Part shown: one piece after another, positions 33,417 through 44,581 of the stretch | Numbering within the stretch: the first letter of the stretch is position 1 | Layout: the number at the start of each line of letters is the position of its first letter | Assembly (NCBI RefSeq): GCF_010093595.1 | Contig: NW_022985471.1 | Coordinates: 171,793 to 235,792, forward strand | Reading direction: 5' to 3' | Length of the DNA: 64,000 bases | Source of the DNA: Mytilinidion resinicola | Taxonomy: Eukaryota; Ascomycota; Dothideomycetes; Mytilinidiales; Mytilinidiaceae | Notes under the pieces: model-generated | The model's database searches: none | Seen by the model: only the letters and a program-made list of their open reading frames with translations | Told to the model about the DNA's origin: nothing | Program-made: the position numbers and the translations under genes

Positions 33417-34605
33417 AATTGGAGGGGTTGCACACCTATCTCCTGCGGCTGAGGAGACGGTCAGCGTCGTCTCCCAGGCGTCGGTTAGCTGGTGGTCGAG
33501 CTGACGCCGTGGTGTTGCTTATCGACGCGGTGTGGCGGATGCTACAGCCTCAAATCCTTGCGATGTGCTGGAGACGGACGGGTACAGGCGGTGGGAGGAC
33601 GCAGAATCTGGTACGAGACACGGTGGAGTCAATTGAGGCGCCGGGGCCGGGAAAGCAGCGTTTATATACAAACCGCGGGCAAAGAATGCGCGACGCCGGT
33701 TCTAAATTTGCCAAAAAATGACGCCCCTCCAACGGCTTCCCTCGGGCCAAGCTAGCCAGGGCCACGCTCTGGGGAAATCTTCACGATGCTCTCCCGCCCG
33801 CCTATTCCAGCGACACACACGCCCCGAGCTGCCGTCTTGCGCCCACCGCCGCGCGCAATCGTGCTGCATCGTCTCCCCAACAGCCGACACCCCGGCGCCG
33901 TGCTGCGCCAGGAGCAGCCCAGCATGCGTCCGCGACGATGCAGGCCAAACCACACACAGGCACTCCGACCGCCCCGCCTCCAACCAAGCGGGCCTGCAGA
34001 TCGGCGGCGGTTCCTGAACGCCAGAACGCGCGTGGCACCCATCCCGTGGCCTCACCCTACGTAACAGCAACCGTGCCACCCCCCCGACTGACTGCGCAGA
34101 ACCTTGCCCCAGCGCCCATCTTCACGATGCCCGCCATCAGTCAGCGTTGCACCGCCGCCAGGCCTCGCGCCCACAACTGCGTCCAGCACGAGACCGCCCG
34201 GCGCGAAGGCGTCAGACCCCCAGCGGGCATCGTGAGTATTGGCGGCGCGCCGGAGTGGACCGACACGCTGCCGTACCACGCGGAGCCCCGGCCTAGAAAT
34301 CTCACGATGGTTCCCATTAGGTACGCAGCCGACGTGGCCACGCCGCACTGGGCGCAGAGCGTTATGGCACGTGTGCGAGCGTTGGTGAGCGAGGGCTTCT
34401 AGATGGCCGCCTATGACTCTAAGATTGCATGTCACGATAGTCGGCCGGAGTTGCGTGCGGGGAAGCATTACTTGATGGAAACGGCCGTCAGGTGCGGTGA
34501 GGATGTTTTCTTCGACGGTGTGTGGCATTGGCAAACTCGTCCTGTTATGATGCGATCGAGACGGTGAGAGAAGAGAGAAGCAGAGGAGAAAGTCTGACTG
34601 TTGTT

Positions 34606-34641
34606 TGTTGCTACATCTGTTGCTACATCTGTTGCTACATC
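34606..34641 (+). repeat. 12-bp tandem repeat, three copies
   Basis: The unit tgttgctacatc occurs three times in tandem, with a partial fourth copy after it. It lies in the gene-less region and no function is suggested by the sequence. Confidence 0.9.
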
Positions 34642-35335
34642 TGTTACGCTTGTGAGGTTTCTCTATAAATACTAACATAAATGGGTTGATGCTGGGTTTG
34701 CTAGGGCTTCTAGACGTTTCTAGTAGGCTAAAACGATACTCTGTTCCTGGGAGGATATAAGAATCAGTGCTACTTTGTAGGTGATTTCATTATAGGGCCA
34801 AACAGTTTGCTTACATTGTACTTATTCTCGAAAAGCGCCGACGTCCAGTCTTGATGCTCCCTTAGTAGAACTTTTATTCCCCAAGCCTCATCCTCGGTGG
34901 AGGCTTGTTCACTCGACCTGCGTTGTTAGTAACAGACCGAGGACAGCAAACGCGCATCAAACGGTGCAAGCATGACAGGGAAATATTGAATCCGTTCCTG
35001 GCTCATTGGCCGTAAAAAGGTCTGTGTAGGTGATGTTCCGAGATGCTCGACATAGGTCCCAATCTCTTCATATCCTAATCTTAATCCATCTCTACTTTTC
35101 TTCTCAGCTCCTCTACCATCTTAATCCTTCCACGCTCTCTCTATGCCCCATCAAAATAGCGCTGCCGCCTATGCCAATGCCAAACAAAACAATAAGGTCC
35201 GTTCCTCATACCGGTCGTTCATCGTATCTCATGCTCCATTGCCAATCAAAATGCTAATCACACCCACCATGCTCTTGTCACGCTCAGATAGGATGGCGGC
35301 TAAAGCGCTTCCTCGAACGGGAGTCGGTTCAGGAT

Positions 35336-37068
35336 TTACGCCTTGCTTTTCCTTGGCTCGAGCAATAATTTGCCAGCCGGTCCACTCTTTTCCGAGAAGC
35401 CCTCCTCTCTTGAGAAGATCTTCTGACCCCGGAGCCAAGTCTCCTTGACAACACCCTTGAGCGTCTTGTTCTCATACGGCGAGCACTTATTACGGAAAAG
35501 CATCGTGCTTGGTTCAACCTGCACGTGATTAGTATTCGAGAATCCCAGTCGTGATAGACGTTCATGTCCAAACTTACCACAAAGCTCGCTTCGTCATCGA
35601 AAACAACGATATCGCCATCAAATCCAACCCCCAGATCACCCTTTGTGCGTTCTAGTCCCACTTGCTTCGCGGTATTGCGGCAGCACCACCTCACAACCTC
35701 CTCCACCCCGAACTTGCCGCCGCGCTTAGAGCCTTCGGTCCAGAGAATCGGCAGACCAAGTCCCACGGAGCTGATCCCACCCCATGCAGCGAAAAAGTCA
35801 CCATCATCACCCTCTTGCACCACTGTCGCGCCCGCACCACAGCCAGTTTTCCTGCTCGCGAACTCCTCGGGTAGGAGCTTTAGGTTCGGCGTGCACGGCG
35901 AGTGGTCGCTCACAACCGTTTTGATGACACCCTCGCCGCTCTCTTCATCCATCAGCTCGGCCCATAGACCGTCCTGGTTAGATTGACTGCGAATGGGTGG
36001 GCAGCACTTATGACGCGTGTCACCGGTGCGGACCGCTTCGGCAGCGAGGGAGAGGTAGTGGAAGCATGTTTCTGCGGTCACGTTGATGCCGTTCTTGCGG
36101 GCTTCACGAAGGAGTGGAATGGCTTCGATGGCGGAGAGGTGGACGATGTGTAGCGGGAGCTTGGGGGCCAAATGTGCAAGGGTCAGGATTTCGGCGATGG
36201 CGTATGTCTCAAATGATGGCGGGCGTGAGTCAAGGAAGGTGGAGTAGTGGTCTAGGGGACCTGAGGGCGCGAGAGGTGGGTGGGAGTGCTGAACATCGTC
36301 GCCGATGGAGGCGGTGATTGGTGGGATCATTTCGGCGTGGAACATGAGGGTTGTTGGGGCGTCTTTTAGCTCCTTCATAGCAAGAGCGATATCTATGGTG
36401 GAGACGGCCGGGAATTCTTCGACCTATTAAGTCACATGGTTAGTAACGACATCTTAGTATCAAATGAGGAGATCAACAATACTGAACGAGCATGCTTGGA
36501 ATGTGAGGGGAAAAGCAATACATACCCCACTATCGATCAGGAACCCCTTGAAGCCCCTAACGCCCTCCTTGACCAATGCCTTCAGCTCCCCACTATTACC
36601 CGGTACAACACCGCCATAGAATCCAACGTCCACCCAGCACTTGCCCTTTGCTGCTTCAATCTTCTCTTTTAGCCCCTGCACTGTTGTCGTCGGCGGGATA
36701 GCATTTAGCGGCATATCGACCACCGTCGTCACACCTCCAAACGCCGCAGCCCGCGTACCCGTCCAGAACCCCTCCCATTCAGTACGCCCAGGCTCGTTGA
36801 GATGCACGTGAGCATCGACAAGGCCCGGCAGTAAAATGCAGGGCGAGTAGTCTGTGTATGGGGTGCCTTCGGGGAAGTCGGACGCGGGGAGGACGGAGTG
36901 GAAGATAGCGGTGATTTTTCCAGTTGTAGTCGAGATGATAATGGTAGCTTCGGTCAAACGGCCTGATACCACAGCTCTCGAAGAAGCGAGAACGGTGATG
37001 GATGGAGAATGGTGAGAATGAGGCTGCGTGTGGGCGGTGGGAGGGGGTGTTGTTGCGTGTGGAGCCAT
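35336..37068 (-). CDS. DAL1: Allantoinase
   Basis: A 523-residue zinc hydrolase of the cyclic amidohydrolase family that opens allantoin to allantoate in purine degradation. Exons are 37068-36526, 36423-35578 and 35518-35336; introns are 102 and 59 nt. Metal ligands are visible: the HxH pair in [18 protein letters not shown] (His87, His89), the carbamylated Lys in [10 protein letters not shown] (Lys174), His in [11 protein letters not shown], His in [14 protein letters not shown], and Asp in [14 protein letters not shown]. The C terminus after splicing, [18 protein letters not shown], is characteristic of allantoinase, not of dihydropyrimidinase. The first 20 residues are rich in His, Pro and Thr, with no clear targeting signal. 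It lies 2.3 kb upstream of the NAD-GDH gene on the same strand. Both are expected to respond to nitrogen supply, though I verified no regulatory site. Confidence 0.93.
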
Positions 37069-38750
37069 AAGGACGGTGGTATGGTGGTAATGGGATCGAG
37101 TACGTGTGGATTTAACGAGAAATTGTACAAGAAGAGGAGGTGCAGAAGTGCTTTTGCGTGTAGGTGGAAGTGCTGTGGGTATTTGAGATGCGGATATCGT
37201 CGGTGGATTCCGCGTAGAGTAGAGATAAGCAGAGCTGGGGCAGAGATAAGAAACGCGAGATGCGTATAGATGCTCAACAGGAAGGTAAGAACGCGTATAT
37301 GAGGTTTAATTTCTTCTTTGTGACCAAAGGACAAAGACTCTTGATATAGAAACGCACTGAAAACGCGCGGGACAAAATCCGGGGTGCAGACGCCCTTATC
37401 AACCCTCCAGCAGATAGACCATAGTCGGATCGACGTCTGCCCCCGGGGGTACATCCGGCGCGGTACCTGTCGGCTGGGCTAAGTCGGGCGGAAAAGCGCA
37501 TCTCAACATTCCTGGTGTTACTCGATAGAAACTGGTGGTCGGCACTAGAGCGATTAGGTGAGGTTATCTGGGTGACGTTGATGAGTGGCTAGATGCGCGT
37601 GTTCTGGCTGACGGCGCAAGGGGAGGGCGTCCACCGTGGTGGAGTCGAAGATAAGGTGCCACAGGGCTGGCGCGCCCTACACGAAAGCGATGTAGCGTCG
37701 CTCCCTGCATCCAACCATTGTCCAACCTGCTCAACCACATCTCCACGTCCACGGCACACATCATCAATGTTCTGCCGCAATAAACGCACACCCCACGACG
37801 AGAGGCTTTCAAGGCTGCATTGCCTCGATTGCCCGAACGTAGAGGTCGACATCCTGCCTCGCTTCCAGCACACCCATATCGAGTTGGGCTTTTGTCGGTG
37901 TGAATTTCGGTCCAGCCTAGTATAGTATGCCGCCGCCTAGCCAGTGCGCTGGTATTACTCGATGAGAATAGATTCTATCGAGTAAAATAACCTCAAATGT
38001 CTTCCAGCGTCGCAAATGTCATCCGACGCACTAACTCGATGTTGAATCACGTATTTTCCATCGGACCGGACCGGATTCTCCTTTTCTATCCGAGGTTGGT
38101 ATTAATCTGCTGTTCAATTTATTTTTCGATACTGTCAGTCCAGGTTCCTACAACTTCATTGAGGCATGTCTGACAGTGACGAAGAGTGAAAAAGCACAAC
38201 ATGCCAGAACGCGAATTTTTGAGAAAATATCCTCATACTGTCAGTGTCAATTGATCTTTCACCATCTGACGACATTGCCTTAGCCTCAGGCTATCTCCGG
38301 AGCTGTTACGTCGTCACAGAGGGCTAGAGACACGTACGAGTTGGTGCCCCTGTTGTGATCGAGTAATAGTTTGTCTGCACCCTTCCATCGTCTCCATGAC
38401 CTCCAATGATGCCGTACGGGGAAGCGCATCGTCTTCTCCAGACTTAGAGCTAAACCATGCAGCACGCTGGCGAAACCGGGCTCTTGTGAAAGACAGCTAG
38501 GAGTTCGCCTGATGTTGCAAAGTATCATGGCATACCGGAATCGTCTCCAAGGTTATCGTCACTTGGTCGAATTCGGACGAGTTTTGCGTGTCTTGTGGTA
38601 GAAAGTTAAATTGTTCTTGCGGCCACGTGCGTCAATCTACATGAAGAAATTAGAAAACCCGTCAACCTAAAGATCAATGCTGTTGGGTATAATGCGTAAA
38701 TAAAGCCGAAATACGCCACGCGTCTGAATAGCATCGCTATACGTTATAGC
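37069..38750. other. Intergenic, no supported gene
   Basis: The 1.7 kb contain the allantoinase promoter side. Open frames of 80-110 codons (37593-37925, 38286-38528) have no known domain or splice context. No repeat stands out. Confidence 0.5.
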
Positions 38751-40150
38751 TCAGCTACGTTGAGATTTGTTGAGAGTCGATTGCTTCATCCTGGAAAATG
38801 GCGTAGATATGATCCTGGAAGCTGCAGAGAGCCGCTGTCCAGAGAGCCGCTCTCCGACCAACATGGTCTTGCTCGAATAGAGACTGTTCCTGAGGCCGTA
38901 TTTGTTGTTGCCCGTAATGTCCAGATGAGTGTAAGCGTCACACTTGTAAAAGATTCCCATGGGCATGTCGGCATCTACCAATCCCATCCTCACGAGCTCG
39001 TCGAGCACTCGGCGAACGTCTTCCGTGTCTGTGAAGTCATAGGTGTAGATGCAGATCAAACGAGTGTCCGACCTGGCGCTGCCATCGTCGGTTGCTACCT
39101 TTGCTCCAATACCCAGCCGATTTTGAGTGACTGCTTCTGCGAGGGCCTTCCACATTCTGGGGAGATCTTTGACTGTTGGAAAGAACATCCACTATCGCTG
39201 AGTGTTAGTAGAAAGTACCAGAAGCAAGTCTTCAGAAGCGAACATTGGTGACAGTGTCGTCTGAGATGGGCCAATGAGTTATCCGAGTATCTTACCTTTC
39301 CACTCAAGACACCATACTTGATCGCGAGATCTTTGATCTGACCCGGTAAACGGTCACGGTCTGCGTGTAGTCTCTTCGTGATGGTTTCCTTCGCCTTGCC
39401 AGGATTTTCAGCTTCCAGTTGCTTTCGCTTTTCAAGATAGCGTTGAAGCAGCTCCACGCCGGCGTCTTTGAAATCGCGGATGTACTCGCTTCCGTGCCGT
39501 CTCTCGGGGTAGGGATTCATAACCCAGATCCACGGTCCAACGGTGTCGATTCTTGTCGTAGCTGGGGGTAATCGGACGACGAAGTCATCAATACTTTCGC
39601 CTAGTTGCCATGCTTCAGGCATACCCTGCATGCGATTATGCAGCACAATGGTAGTCTCTGGAACTTTATTGGGAGCTCCCAGAGCGACTGTGTTGCTCAA
39701 GTCGTTACTGCTATCGCCCAATTGCTTTGGTGCTGGCACGACTTCCGAGCTCTCTTGCATCACGATTGGGATGTCGAGAAGTCTCTTGCGAGCTTTTAAG
39801 GCGATAGTGTTGAGAAGGCGTCCGTGGTTTTCCCAGTAGTGCATACATTCTGACTGCTTGCTGAGGTCCTCGAGACGACGCTGTCCCTCCTCGTCGCCTA
39901 ATAACTGGTGTTAGCAGGGTGGTGCAAACTCCAGGAAATGCCGAGAGGTACTGGAGCGTTCTGACTGGCACTGATACTGAACACAGATTTGAGTTGAAAC
40001 AAAAGAAAGGGCAAGGAAATGACAGAAAGAAAATGCATACATAGATAGAAAATAGAGCAGACGATAGATTTGACAGTGGCACCTACCGTAGAAGCTTGAT
40101 TCGTCGGATACCCAGCCACTCCCAGAAACCATCTCATCCTCTCCCAACAT
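38751..40150 (-). CDS. DUF1917 / Bles03-family protein
   Basis: A 368-residue cytosolic-looking protein of the Bles03 (C11orf68, DUF1917) family, whose fold resembles eIF4E although its function is not established. Exons are 40150-40087, 39897-39296 and 39191-38751; introns are 189 and 104 nt. The first ATG in frame is 40150 (MLGEDEMVSGSGWVSDESS). Core motifs are VGPWIWVMNPYPERRHGSE, KYGVLSGKWMFFPTVKDLP (joined by splicing), and IGAKVATDDGSARSDTRLI with ICIYTYDFTDTEDVRRVL, followed by a cysteine-containing KCDAYTHLDITGNNKYGL. The YGVLSGKWMFF pattern is the family signature. The gene is divergent from the primase gene with only about 230 bp between start codons. Confidence 0.82.
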
Positions 40151-40382
40151 CTTGATGGTGTAGGACGATGGCACAGGTCATGCCTCAGCTCTTGAATAAT
40201 GCAAAGGTCAGTTGTTTGCTGCTTGGCGATGACGCTGGTTGAGGTGCTGTGTAGAGCTACATGATACGGAGGACGAAGCGACCAAGTGCGCTAATTTATA
40301 CGGCGGACCGGACGCGTGGAGTCGCGTCTTCTCCAACGCGCCCGAAATTCATCCCCGCGGCATCCCTCAAACAGCACAGCAT
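40151..40382. promoter_or_regulatory. Short bidirectional promoter region
   Basis: The start codons of the Bles03-family gene and the primase gene are 233 bp apart and face away from each other. The region must drive both unless transcripts overlap. It is also open in the primase frame from 40239 without an ATG, so an upstream spliced start for the primase is possible. Confidence 0.5.
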
Positions 40383-42039
40383 ATGAATCCAGCGACAATG
40401 CCTCACTCCGTCTCTCCAGAAGCTTCGCCTGTCGACGACACTCAACTCCCGCAAACCTCTGCCCAACCCCTAGAGAGCGTCGTGAAAGAGGAACCTACCT
40501 CGCCGACCGAAGATGTCCCCATGTCGGATGCCCCCAGCCCTTCAGAGGCGGCAAAGACCAAGGTCAATCTCGAAGACTTGTTCGACGATGAGGATTCAGA
40601 CGAGGAGTTTTCCTCGAGTGTACCTCAAGTGAAAGCGGAGAAGACGCCTGAGCAAGAACCAATGTAAGAAAGTTCAGACGCTAACTCTGAGGGATGAAGC
40701 TGATCAATTGCAGTAAAATAAAGGCCAGCTCAGGCTTCGCAGACCCAGACGCTATGCGAGCTTTCTACCAGCGTCTCTTCCCTTTCAGATACCTATTCCA
40801 ATGGCTGAACCATTCGCCATCTCCTACCAACGACTTCATGCACCGCGAGTTCGCGTTTACTCTACAGAACGACGCGTACCTCCGATACCAGTCCTTCCCG
40901 ACCTCAGACCTGTAAGAAATTCACCGAGGGATCAGAAGAGGGTAGTATAACTGACAAACCTTAGCCTCCGCAAACAAGCCGTCCAAATGATCTCCTCCCG
41001 GTTCGAAATCGGCCCCGTCTACAGCACTAACCCACGAGAGCGCAAATCTCTCCGAAAAGCCTCTGCCTTCCGCCCCGTCGCAAAAGAACTCGTCTTCGAT
41101 ATCGATATGACAGATTACGACGACATCCGGACGTGTTGCACAGGTGCCAACATCTGCCTTAGCTGCTGGACCTTCATCACGATGGCTATCAAAGTAGTCG
41201 ATGTTGCTTTACGCGAAGACTTCGGCTTCAAGCACATTCTATGGGTCTACTCTGGTCGACGAGGAGCCCACGCCTGGGTATGCGACAAACGAGCACGCGA
41301 GATGGACGACCAGAGGCGGCGAGCGGTAGCTTCGTACCTCGAGCTGGTCAAGGGCGGCGCGCAAGGTGGAAAGAAAGTAAACCCGAAACGACCTCTCCAC
41401 CCACATCTCGACCGCTCCCTCGATATCCTCCGCTCGCATTTCCAGACCTCCATTTTGCTCGAGCAAGACCCCTGGGCTGGTGAGCGCTCTACCCACCTCT
41501 TAGATCTACTTCCAGACCCAACCCTCCGCGCGGCACTCTCCAAGAAGTGGGATTCGGCGCCCTCGCGGCCCAGCTCATCTAAATGGGCAGACATAGACGC
41601 GTTGGCAAGTTCCGGCGCATTGTCGTCACTCAATCCGACGACGTTGAAGGAGGCAAAGCAAGACATCGTGCTAGAATACACATACCCGCGTCTCGATGCC
41701 GAGGTGTCAAAGAAGCTGAACCATTTGCTTAAATCGCCGTTTTGCGTACATCCCGGGACCGGGCGGGTCTGTGTGCCGATTGACACGCGGAAGGTGGAAG
41801 AATTTGATCCACTAGGTGTACCGACAGTCACGCAGCTTTTGGGCGAGATTGATGAGTGGGATCGGGAGAATGGCGGTGAGGAAGGGGGGGATGGTAGCCA
41901 AAAGAAGGTGCCGGATTGGGAGAAGACGAGTATGAAGCCGTACGTTGAGTTCTTTAGGTTATTCGTAGCAGGATTGTTGAAGGAGGAGAGGGGTGGTGTG
42001 AAGAGGGAGAGGGAAGAAGGGGATCCAATGGAGTTCTAG
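40383..42039 (+). CDS. PRI1: DNA primase catalytic (small) subunit
   Basis: A 517-residue protein, the catalytic subunit of the polymerase alpha-primase complex that makes RNA primers in the nucleus. Exons are 40383-40663, 40714-40911 and 40965-42039; introns are 50 and 53 nt. The N terminus is acidic and disordered with EDLFDDEDSDEEF. The primase domain begins near residue 100 (MRAFYQRLFPFRYLFQWLN). It holds the catalytic acidic motif KELVFDIDMTDYDDIR at about residue 200, the zinc-binding CCTGANICLSCW, and the HILWVYSGRRGAHAWVCD motif. The end has MKPYVEFFRLFVAGLL. A second ATG at 40398 (MPHSVSPEAS) has a better start context and may be the real one, giving 512 residues. Confidence 0.93.
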
Positions 42040-42532
42040 GGCTACAATGGTATGATAATGGCAACGATTGGCTGGAGTTTTGGATTCTTCGGGGCCACCT
42101 TGACTTCTTTGGGTATATCAACGTACTGTGTCAATGCTTCATAATCCATGCGCTCGTTGTGTCCATCTATATACGCGTATCTGGCACTGTCTGAAGTGGC
42201 TTAGCAAGTCGACTGATTGCTCAAAACAATTGCTTTTAATGCTTTGAAACTGTTTCGAAGCACTTCACACTGCGCCAGCCAAGTGTTTACACATCTATGA
42301 GCGGGATATGTGGATTGTTGTTGAAGAAGTTGAAAATCAAATTGTTACAGAATAGTTATACAATCACCCACAAACTAAAATGGAATCTGCCGGACACTCC
42401 AAGCCTGAATCCAAGCCCGGAGCCCCCCAGGCCAGTGATGCTGGATGAACAAGCCAAAATCAAAATACACTCCGCCCCAAGCAGCCCAAATCAGTACCGT
42501 GATCCTAACCCGCTGCCAACTCACACCCAATA
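42040..42532. other. Convergent intergenic region
   Basis: Between two convergent genes. No gene or notable repeat is seen. Confidence 0.45.
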
Positions 42533-44581
42533 TCAATCCACGCCAGTAGAAACCACATCTTCCATCTCCCGTTCCGGCTCCACCCCATACTCAATCTCAT
42601 CGCTCGCAGCAGCATCATCTCCACTCACCTTTGCCGAATCTCCCACATCCTCACCCTCATCGCTTTCCTCGCCCTCACCTCTTGCCTCAATGAGGTGTAC
42701 TCGCTTCAACACATCACTAAACTTCACATTCTTCGTCTTCTCATGGCCCTCACTCCTCTCTTCGCGCCCGTACCAGAACGCCTCAACCCACTGCTCAATA
42801 TCCTCCATCTGATACCCCTTCAACTCGTGGTTGCGGAAGAGCACCGCCTGGCCCTCCCATCCGCATAACAACTCGCTCGTCTCCGCCAGATGGGCAAACA
42901 GCGCGTTGAACTGCGCCGTGCGCTTCTTGTCGTTCTTGACAGTGTCGGGGAGGGTCGGCTTGGTGATCCTCCTGAGGTGCTGCCCAAGGTAGAGTTGTCT
43001 GGCGGCGGGATGCGCGAGGATGGCGTCAGTGGTGAGATCCACGTGGGGGATGAGGGTAGCGAGGATGTAGATGCTGTGGGAGGGGTAGCCGAGGGGGAGG
43101 GTTGGGATTATGAAGATCGGGGGAGGCGGTGGTAGAGCTTGGGTGGTTCGTGGAGCTTGGGTTGTTCGTGGAGCTGCAACGGTTGACTTCGGACGACTGG
43201 GAACGTCGCAGGTGGTAGTTTTGGCGTTGGCGGGTGGGGAGGCGTGTTTCCGAGTAGATCGGGTAGCGCGGACTGGACGGGTAGACTTTGGATCGGGGGC
43301 AGGCGGACCTATAATATGAATAGTAGTGCTTGACGAAGCTGGCTGATTGCTGGGTCCAGCATCGGATTCTGAGACAGCGTCGCTCTCGCCTGAGGGTGTT
43401 AGTACGTGTCCAGATCGTGCTATACTAGTTGGCTCGATAGCGCCTGCCTCCTCCAAGCGTTTTCTCTTGTTCTTACCCTCCGTGATCTTCCTGTTTGGTA
43501 TCAAAGCCAGATGTCCGACAAAGTTTCCCTCGAACCGGTCCCGACCTCGCTCTTCAACTATAGCCATGGCCTTCTCCACCCATTTCAATTTGTCCTGGGG
43601 TAGCAGTCGAAGGTACTCAAGTACCCGTGCCTTGGTCTTGTATACGAAGCAGGTTGTGAGCAGAGTTAGACGTTCGAAGTCATCCATACCCTCGGTCGCA
43701 CGAACGTAGAGCTCGCAATAGAACTGCTGTACGGTGACCCTATCAGTCTGATTGCGCCTACTCGCGTACTGGATGTTCAGGAGACGGAGAAGACGCTCTG
43801 CTTCGCCGAATATGAGCTCAAAGGGTGCGTGATCCTGGATGGCATATTTCATTGCGGGCAAGCCCGGGCTAGGGCTCAGGGAAGCTTCATCATCTCGTAA
43901 CAGATCCTCAGATGGTCCATCTAAGTCGTTGGGGCTGGAGGCTTCCGTGTTCTTCGGCGAGGCAATCGGTGGTTGGACGTGGTGTTCGGAGAAGGAGGCA
44001 TCGACGTTTGAATACCATCCTGTGGTCTTCTCGACAGATCGCACCACATCATCTGGGCCGTGGGTTGGCGTTATGGGGCTCGGTGTTGGAGCATGCAATG
44101 TCCTCTCAACATCACTGGTATCAACCACTATTTCCTCCTGTGTGAGACCGTCACCAACAGGGAGGGACAGAGGCGGCGCGTCGTTGGCGTCAGAAGCAGT
44201 GGCACCTGTGGAGACACGGTTGTCAACCTGCTCTTCGGTTGGCTCCTCTTCGGTCGGCTCGTCGATTCGCTTATCGGTTTGTGGATCGTTGCTGGCCGTA
44301 GCAGGACGCCCGTTGGTCGCGTTCGCGTTAGGAATCAGTGAAACAGGTGTACTAACGCAGCGAGAGCGAAGTTGTCTGGAGGTTGGTTCGGCCGTCGCGT
44401 TGTTCTTCCGTGCTTTCTTCGTCGGGGGAGAGCGGCTGTCTGCCTGAGGGCCCGCGCCAGACGTCGCCGGGCTGGACTGCTTCGGAAAATCACCATTATG
44501 TCGACGCTTTGCAGGTATCTCGACGGCAACAGCTTGAAGGCGGCTGACCTTCTGCGCGCTGGAGCGGAGGGTTGGCGCCAT
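42533..44581 (-). CDS. Fungal protein of unknown function, 682 residues
   Basis: An intronless frame of 683 codons; the only usable ATG is 44581 (MAPTLRSSAQKVSRLQAV), because the frame upstream has none. Residues 1-270 are disordered and basic, with RRHNGDF and PPTKKARKNN that look like nuclear localisation signals, then acidic Thr/Pro-rich sequence. A folded helical part follows at about 275-420 (HAPFELIFGEAERLLRLLN, VTVQQFYCELYVRATEGMD, CFVYKTKARVLEYLRLLP). After a second basic linker, a second folded block at about 520-640 includes YPSHSIYILATLIPHVDL and LYLGQHLRRITKPTLPDT. The C terminus is acidic. I do not recognise a domain. A nuclear role is suggested only by the basic motifs. Confidence 0.75.
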   Translation of the reverse strand: MAPTLRSSAQKVSRLQAVAVEIPAKRRHNGDFPKQSSPATSGAGPQADSRSPPTKKARKNNATAEPTSRQLRSRCVSTPVSLIPNANATNGRPATASNDPQTDKRIDEPTEEEPTEEQVDNRVSTGATASDANDAPPLSLPVGDGLTQEEIVVDTSDVERTLHAPTPSPITPTHGPDDVVRSVEKTTGWYSNVDASFSEHHVQPPIASPKNTEASSPNDLDGPSEDLLRDDEASLSPSPGLPAMKYAIQDHAPFELIFGEAERLLRLLNIQYASRRNQTDRVTVQQFYCELYVRATEGMDDFERLTLLTTCFVYKTKARVLEYLRLLPQDKLKWVEKAMAIVEERGRDRFEGNFVGHLALIPNRKITEGKNKRKRLEEAGAIEPTSIARSGHVLTPSGESDAVSESDAGPSNQPASSSTTIHIIGPPAPDPKSTRPVRATRSTRKHASPPANAKTTTCDVPSRPKSTVAAPRTTQAPRTTQALPPPPPIFIIPTLPLGYPSHSIYILATLIPHVDLTTDAILAHPAARQLYLGQHLRRITKPTLPDTVKNDKKRTAQFNALFAHLAETSELLCGWEGQAVLFRNHELKGYQMEDIEQWVEAFWYGREERSEGHEKTKNVKFSDVLKRVHLIEARGEGEESDEGEDVGDSAKVSGDDAAASDEIEYGVEPEREMEDVVSTGVD

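Larger units (their letters stand above)
32986..35335. other. Intergenic, 2.3 kb, GC-rich middle
   Basis: It contains the GDH leader and promoter and the allantoinase 3' flank. Between 33.7 and 34.4 kb several overlapping frames are open on both strands, the longest 34052-34678 on the minus strand, but no product is recognisable and none has splice or start support. Two short tandem repeats are listed separately. Confidence 0.5.

Noticed and set aside
34052..34678. 208-codon minus frame and overlapping 154-codon plus frame (33938-34402)
   Set aside because: Both arise in GC-rich sequence, include the 12-bp tandem repeat, and show no recognisable protein.
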